This document shows, in pieces, positions 58,556 through 64,000 of a stretch of DNA of 64,000 nt. Positions within the stretch are counted from its first letter, which is position 1. The number at the start of each line of letters is the position of its first letter. Source of the DNA: Pezicula radicicola (Eukaryota > Ascomycota > Leotiomycetes > Helotiales > Dermateaceae); NCBI GenBank assembly GCA_003008705.1, contig PDUO01000021.1, positions 188,766 to 252,765 of the forward strand, read 5' to 3'. The notes under the pieces were generated by a model. That model ran no database searches. It worked only from the letters and a program-made list of their open reading frames with translations, and was not told the DNA's origin. Made by a program: the position numbers and the translations under genes.

Positions 58556-60502
58556 GTAGCTGTAATGTGGAAATAAAATATGATACAAAACAATAGCTGC
58601 GTTCCTTCGCTATTTTTTCTTGCAAGAGTCCTATCCCCAATGTTTTGGGTCTCAAGGTAACTACTGCTTTGTTTTAAACAAATTCAATGTACGGGACAAG
58701 TACTATCTCGAGTTCACTACGTTTGACCTCTTCGTACCTTCTCCCCGAATCATACAGGAAAAGTATTAGGTGAAGAACCTGTTAAAGAAGAAAGGTTTAC
58801 CTTCTGAAAAATGTCTGCAGGATACTAGTAATTCACATATGTATCGGCCAGCCAGTGGATCCACAATTGATATTCAACACATGTAGCAACGCTTCGCACT
58901 CACCGCCCTGTTATATATCTAAATCTACTCACATCTTATTAAATCAAGTACGCCGCCCAAAACAAGTTACTTATATCCTAAACTAAATGAGTTATCTAGA
59001 TCAAGTAGGTCACTCAGATGAAGTGAGTTACTCGAATCAGAAAATATTATCAGAACTCATGTGGCATTGTTGAAATATCAATTTCAGCATTTGTACACGT
59101 ATCAGGACCCCAGCCAATGTAGTGACTCCTACCTAAGGGGTGATTTTTAGGAGAGAGGCAGGTAAGCGACGAGTTTAATGCTAGAAGCACAAGGAGCCTA
59201 TGGTAGTTATACAGCAACTCCAAACTATTAAATGCATAATACACAGTACTAGCTAGTAGTTAAAGCTATAGCATCATTAGATTATTCAAGTGTCTAGACC
59301 TGTCGTTAAATTATAACTTAAACTATGGATGGTCTAATACATTTCTGGGTCTGAGCTGTCCAGTGATGTAGAAGGTTGACGTGGGTTAGGGACCGTGAAG
59401 CAAGAAGCAAATAGAAAAGGCGTAATTTTTAAGCAACGAGAAGTATTTTCAGGATTATGGAGATGCGAAAAAGAAGAATACAAAGTGTTTGCTCTTTGTG
59501 TTGTCACCAAAGCAAGATATGTGAGAAAAGTGGTGGGAAAAACTAAGGCAGACGTCGCATTTTTGCCACAGAAATTACTTATAGAAGCATACTTCTTGGA
59601 TATTCCTAGATCAGGCTTAGAAATTTAATGCACGCCAACCATAAAAGGGTATGAGTTTTCAGTTCTTTGTCAGTTCTTTGTCGCCGATCCATCCACAACC
59701 TTCCCTCGCTTAGTTACTTTAATACCTAACGGTTAGTTCGCAGGTCCTAGTCGGGTGGTCGGTTCCAGAAGCATGAAAGACATAAATTTGCAATTCTTTA
59801 TCTCTAGCAATCTTTGTCTGTTTCATCGGGACATGGAGTCTCGAATTAACGCAGAGGGTCTATATATACTATTATGGAAAATCAATGGACTTGTAATGTC
59901 TCACACTTATCTTTATCTATGTTTTAACTTTCTAAACGCTGTACCCACTCTCCCTCTTTTACCAATCCAAATTTTCAGCTATTCCATAACTACCGAACTT
60001 AGGTACACGTACATTAATGGGCACGCGTAAGTTTAGTAGAGTTGTTGGGTCTGGCACTGCCTGGAATCCAAAGGTATGTTTCATCAATCCAACTACAACT
60101 CTGATGGACCGACCCATCTTTTAAGACAATCTAACATCTACCAATTTCAAACCCAAAAAACCTTTCGAATGAGCTCTCTCTAATTAGTAGTTGAAATTTA
60201 GATTATGTGGATCTGTCGTGTCACTGGAGATCAGAATAGGATACAGGGTACTGAGAATGTCTGTCGGGAAGGGTGTAAAATCACAGGTTGTACCTACGTA
60301 TGGATACGGTGAGTCAATCACCCTACTCTTGCGTAGCTCATTTTCTTTTCTTTCCTTTCTCTCAATCTACAAGTTGTCAAGTTATCAAGTTGCCCTCGTT
60401 CTAACGCTTTCCTTCCCCAGAAGCATCGACCACACCACAACTCAGGAGGGTACTCGTGGCGGATCTCGCACGTTTCATACAGAGCCACATATAACAGTTT
60501 AC
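58556..60502. other. Intergenic, with repeat relic
   Basis: 58865-59045 is a dispersed-repeat copy. An open frame at 59395-59628 (77 codons, Lys-rich) has no recognisable family. A candidate upstream exon for the gene at 60503 (ATG at 60205, GTGAGT donor at 60309, acceptor at 60420) joins in frame to it, but coding support is weak. Confidence 0.5.
58865..59045 (+). repeat. Dispersed repeat related to 63688-63855
   Basis: 58865-58924 and 63688-63747 align without gaps at about 49 of 60 positions (CACCGCCCTGTTA and TATCTAAAT shared). Both are followed by degenerate 18-bp GAGTTA(C/T)CTAGA(T/C)CAAGT units, with fewer clear units here (58990-59035). Confidence 0.75.
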
Positions 60503-60688
60503 ATGAGCCATCATCCAAACCGGTATGAGTTCAAGGGTCATCTTTTCTATACTTATAGCGACGACGAAATACCCGGTGATAGGGTTCCTAAACGTTTAGC
60601 TGATTTGAGTGACTTACAACTTCATGGTGGACAGAATCCTGAACTTTGGGATTATAAAACTAATCGTCTTGTTAGGCTCCCTAGGTAA
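60503..60688 (+). CDS. Hypothetical small protein
   Basis: A 61-residue frame begins with MSHHPNRYEFKGHLFYTYSD and ends NPELWDYKTNRLVRLPR. The composition is balanced and rich in Trp/Tyr/Arg, and a strong acceptor (pyrimidine tract, TTCTAAC, CCCAG) lies at 60420. The same frame is open from that acceptor (SIDHTTTQEGTRGG), so this may be the end of a two-exon gene of 123 residues starting at 60205. No family recognised. Confidence 0.4.
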   Translation: MSHHPNRYEFKGHLFYTYSDDEIPGDRVPKRLADLSDLQLHGGQNPELWDYKTNRLVRLPR

Positions 60689-61290
60689 TTTACTTGCTTT
60701 AAGTGCGAGTTAGGGAGAGGAACTTGGTGGTAGTCTGGTAGTTGTGTACCTCTGTAAAAATGACTTATTATTTATAGGAGATATAGAATTAAGCTAAATT
60801 ATCCACATATCTTCATTACAACTAACTGATCCCAGGACAATGGAAACCAATCTGAGAACACAGATTTGCATTTCGCGCGGATGATTTTTCTTGAAAGTCT
60901 TCTTGCAGCTTTAAACTATGCAGTAGGCTTAGTACGTAAAGACAAGAAGAATAGAGGACCATGCTAGTTACGCTCTGTATGAAAGCTAATAATGTAGCAA
61001 CAGTACCAGTACGCAATAACAACGAGGAAGCAAGTGACAAGTAAAATAAGCGAGAAGAAGTTGGGACGAACGAAAATACATTATACAACAAGGTAGCTAA
61101 AATGAAGATATTAATCTTCAAGGTATCATTGCGGAACAAGATTGAGCAAGATATTGAACTAGTCCTTACTAAGTTTAGAACATAAGCGGGCCAACATCAG
61201 CATTTATGTCAAACTTCGTCACTCCTTGCTTCCCTTGTCATCATCCTACCTTCACAACAGCAAACGAGAAAGAAAATCCCGATAAAAAGA
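60689..61290. other. Intergenic
   Basis: 3' region of the hypothetical gene and promoter of the epoxide hydrolase gene. No gene seen. Confidence 0.6.
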
Positions 61291-62703
61291 ATGCCTGCAC
61301 CAACGCCATTCCAAATCTCTATCTCAGAGGACCTTCTAACCTTCATAAAATCCCGTATATCAACAGCTCGAATTCCTCCAGGACAGACGTTCCCCGAAGG
61401 GCAAGAATGGAAAGATGGGCCACCACCAAGCGTCATCGAGCATTTTAAAAGTTATTGGAAAACGAAGTATGACTGGCGCGCTGTAGAAGCAAGACTCAAT
61501 GAGAAGTTGAAGATGTTTACTATGCCGATTGAGGAAGCTGGTGAGGAATTGACAGTTCACTTCGTGTGGCATCGAAGTGAAAGGAAAGATGCTATCCCAC
61601 TTTTATTTCAGCATGGATGGCCTGGAAGCTTTTTGGAAGTAAGTTTTATGTCCTTAGATAAATTTATTTGAATGGAGATCAATTAATATGAAACATAGGT
61701 TGAGAAAATCATTGATCTTCTTACCAACCCGTCTCATCCAGAAGCACAAGCATATCACGTTATCGCACCTTCATTACCAGGTTTTGGCTTCTCGTCTGCT
61801 CCTAAGAAACCGGGTTTTGGCCCCAAAGAAATGGCTGCCGTTAATCATAAGCTTATGCTTGCACTTGGCTATACCACGTATATGGTGCAAGGTGGTGATT
61901 GGGGAAGTATCATATGTCAGATCATGGCGATTGATTTCCCTGATCATTGTGCTGCATGCCATGTCAATATGGTGGTTGCTGGTCTACCGAGTTGGTGGAG
62001 ACATCCGTTAGTGTTCGCAAGAGTGTTGGCCTGGGCTTCGTGGCAGAAGGAAGGGTCTCTTTTCCATAGGTCTCTTTGGTGGAGGAGGGAGGAATCCGGT
62101 TCGTCTCAAGTGTCATTTAATTTTGCTTACACAGGCTTTCGTTGACTATCTGTAGGGTATGCCGAGATCCAAGGTACGAAACCACAGGCTTTGGCTTATG
62201 CACTCACGGACTCTCCATTGGGAATGCTGGCTTGGATCCTAGATAAGCTGCATGTGTTAATCGACGATGACTTTGAATTTGACGACGAGGAGGTTATCAC
62301 TTGGACAATGGTACTTAAGCTCGCTCCTCATTTCTTTCTACCCTAGCTAATGCTCTGTGTTCAGATGTACATAATTCCTAGCCCAGCAGGATCAAGTCCT
62401 ATCTACAAAGTATCCAAAGATCCCACACTACTACAAAATCTGATGCGGGACTGGGTAAACAAAATGATCCCATCAACAGTGGCTTTTGGAGCTTCAATCT
62501 TCCCGAAAGATGCTCAGTATGCTCCTAGGTGGTGGGCTGATTATACTGTGGCAAGTAATATTGTATTTTGGAGGGAGCATGAGAAGGGTGGTCATTTTGC
62601 AAGTATCGAGAAACCGGTTGAGTTGGTGGAGGATGTTAGGGAGTTTACGGGGCTGATTAGTAAGGGTAGTTTGGCGAAATTGAGGAAGAGTAGGAAAGAC
62701 TAA
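61291..62703 (+). CDS. Epoxide hydrolase (EHN plus alpha/beta hydrolase)
   Basis: Exons 61291-61638, 61699-62098, 62156-62310 and 62365-62703 (introns 60, 57 and 54 nt) encode 413 residues. The N-terminal EHN domain (PFQISISEDLLTFIKSRI, then SVIEHFKSYWKTKYDWR) is followed by the oxyanion-hole loop FQHGWPGSFLE, the nucleophile Asp in VQGGDWGSIICQ, an acidic residue of the charge relay in the C-terminal part, and His in EKGGHFASIEKPVEL. Two Tyr/Trp-rich cap regions lie between. These enzymes hydrate epoxides to diols for detoxification or metabolite tailoring. The third splice site is supported by restoring GYAEIQGTKPQALAYALTDSPLG. No signal peptide; probably cytosolic. Confidence 0.93.
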
Positions 62704-63154
62704 ATGAATTAGAAATGGATAGTCTAAGTAGAGAGGGGCTAAGGGATGAGAAGATGGGAGATGAGTTCATCGTGCTTTTCTGTTTGTATCTTGAGTATCT
62801 ATGTTATTGATTGAAAATAACATTCACGTATGAGTTCTATAGGATTGAATAGGACTAAATTGTGAGAAGTTCTCTACTACTTTCGTAATGCAAAGAAGTT
62901 CAAACGAATGTAATTTGATTAATATATCGCCTTGAAACGAACGGCCTTCTTTTTCACCACTACACTAAAAATACCAAGAATGCGCATATATTTCAAATCC
63001 CATAATATAACAACCTTGCGTGTCAAATTCCTGCCTCACCCCCACCTAAGCAATATCCAACGACAAGTCTCTTCCCATCAGAATACCTCGAATGCTAACG
63101 AAGAAAGATGATCAACATGAATCGATCGTCTAAAGACTTCATAATAAGCCAAAT
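62704..63154. other. Intergenic, convergent 3' regions
   Basis: Lies between the epoxide hydrolase and the metallothionein gene, and holds both 3' UTRs. No gene seen. Confidence 0.6.
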
Positions 63155-63320
63155 TTATTTGTGAGGGCAGCCATCGCAGGTACAACTTGGTCCACATCCG
63201 CCTATTTTACCAGTTTAATGTTAACGAATGTGTGCTATGAATGTGGAAGAGGTCAGGAGAGAGAAAATAAAGGAGGGATTTACAAGACCCGCTTGTTGCG
63301 CATCCACAGCCGCCGTTCAT
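63155..63320 (-). CDS. Copper-type metallothionein, 27 residues
   Basis: Two tiny exons, 63320-63284 and 63201-63155, flank an 82-nt intron that splits a Cys codon (T|GC). The 27-residue product has seven cysteines in the order CxC, five residues, CxC, three residues, CxC, two residues, C, which is the exact cysteine pattern known for the Neurospora copper metallothionein. It has Gly and Ser between the cysteines and ends in His-Lys. Metallothioneins bind Cu(I) through these thiolates and buffer copper. Both exons are too short to be noticed as open frames. A TATA-like element and copper-response sites upstream were not identified. Confidence 0.88.
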
Positions 63321-64000
63321 GATGATAATATTTAGTTGTCTTGCTTGGTGTGATAGGTTTTGTAGGTCTAGATTGAGAGGGAGATAGATAGATAATAGTT
63401 TGAGTTTATAAGAGTAGGGTATAAGGAAGAGTGGTCGAGAGATATTCCACCCTTTAAATACTAGTTTCTTCCCTACTATAGATCACTTGACTCTCTCGGT
63501 AGTCAACTTTCTGCTGAATCCGGACATTCATCATAGACATGTGCTTGAATTATCTTCTACAGATATTGCCTACAGGCGTCGCTTACAGGCGTTGCTTACT
63601 ATAAAAGGTTCTTATATCTGAAAACGGTGTCCTTGCTGAATGCAAACTACCCTAATCTTATGATTCCTGATACGTGTACAATGCTGAAATTGATATTTGA
63701 CACATGTTGTAGCGCTTTGGGTTCACCGCCCTGTTACGTATCTAAATCAAGTCAGTTACCTAAAGCAAGTGAGTTACCTAGACCAAGTGAGTTACCTAGA
63801 CCAAGTGAGTTGCCTAAGTCAAGTAAGTTGCCTAAGTCAAGCGAGTCTCCAGAGATGTAGAAACTATTGTTACATCTTTTTATTACTATGCTAGTTTATC
63901 AGAACACTAGCAGACCGTATATTCTATTGTTCAATTATCAATTTTGGTATGATAAACGTACTAGAATCCCAATCTTATAAGCATCACAGTCCTCAAGTTT
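63321..64000. other. Promoter of the metallothionein gene and repeat region
   Basis: Upstream DNA of the metallothionein gene, then a repeat (63688-63855). The frame open through the minisatellite (63627-63860) encodes SELP-type repeats and is not supported as a gene. Confidence 0.5.
63688..63855 (+). repeat. Dispersed repeat with six-unit 18-bp minisatellite
   Basis: 63688-63747 matches 58865-58924. 63748-63855 holds six 18-bp units (CAAGTGAGTTACCTAGAC type); the second and third are identical and the rest drift by a few bases. Confidence 0.85.

Noticed and set aside
59395..59628. 77-codon Lys-rich open frame
   Set aside because: No family or splice support; kept only as a remark.
63748..63855. 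CRISPR-like array or repeat protein (SELP repeats)
   Set aside because: Units are contiguous with no spacers, and the family occurs as non-coding copies elsewhere; it is a minisatellite in a fungal genome.
1..64000. tRNA or rRNA genes
   Set aside because: I looked for the tRNA B-box GGTTCGAATCC and rRNA-like runs by eye and found none; a tRNA scan would be decisive.

Overview
This is a stretch of nuclear DNA from a filamentous ascomycete (Pezizomycotina; a leotiomycete-like genome is my guess, not shown). The evidence is that almost every gene is split by short introns of about 45-120 nt with GT..AG ends and CTAAC/CTGAC-like branch sites. The families are fungal (Clr5-domain protein, NB-ARC/TPR protein with a SesB-like hydrolase, LaeA-type methyltransferase, GH64, fungal metallothionein), and gene islands are separated by AT-rich, mutation-eroded repeats of the kind left by repeat-induced point mutation. 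I rebuilt the exons by hand. In every multi-exon model given here the exon lengths sum to a multiple of three and join at conserved protein positions.

Layout. 1-11 kb: a relic of the 3' end of a SAICAR synthase gene, a large NLR-like gene on the minus strand, a complete cytochrome P450 and a shortened paralogue of the NLR's N-terminal hydrolase. Each of the two NLR-related genes carries one in-frame stop. 14-17 kb: a CAX-type Ca2+/H+ antiporter. 18-25 kb: a LaeA-like methyltransferase, an SDR, a RidA-like protein, a broken ankyrin gene and an ISG12/IFI6-like membrane protein. 27-37 kb: an accessory-metabolism run of an IPNS-like 2-oxoglutarate dioxygenase, a PhyH dioxygenase, an UNC93-like transporter, an MFS sugar transporter and an aldo/keto reductase, with no polyketide or peptide synthase in view. 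38-43 kb: a Clr5-domain protein and a GH64 beta-1,3-glucanase with divergent promoters. 44-47 kb: two divergently transcribed, paralogous, small secreted six-cysteine proteins that I cannot assign to a known family. 47-56 kb: gene-poor repeat land with one GNAT acetyltransferase and one broken gene. 56-63 kb: mitochondrial D-lactate dehydrogenase, a small hypothetical gene, an epoxide hydrolase and a 27-residue, seven-cysteine copper-type metallothionein.

The most interesting signals are the effector-like protein pair, the decaying NLR/SesB pair (one also lacks its nucleophile serine), and several families of small inverted-repeat elements, one of which carries an internal 18-bp minisatellite.
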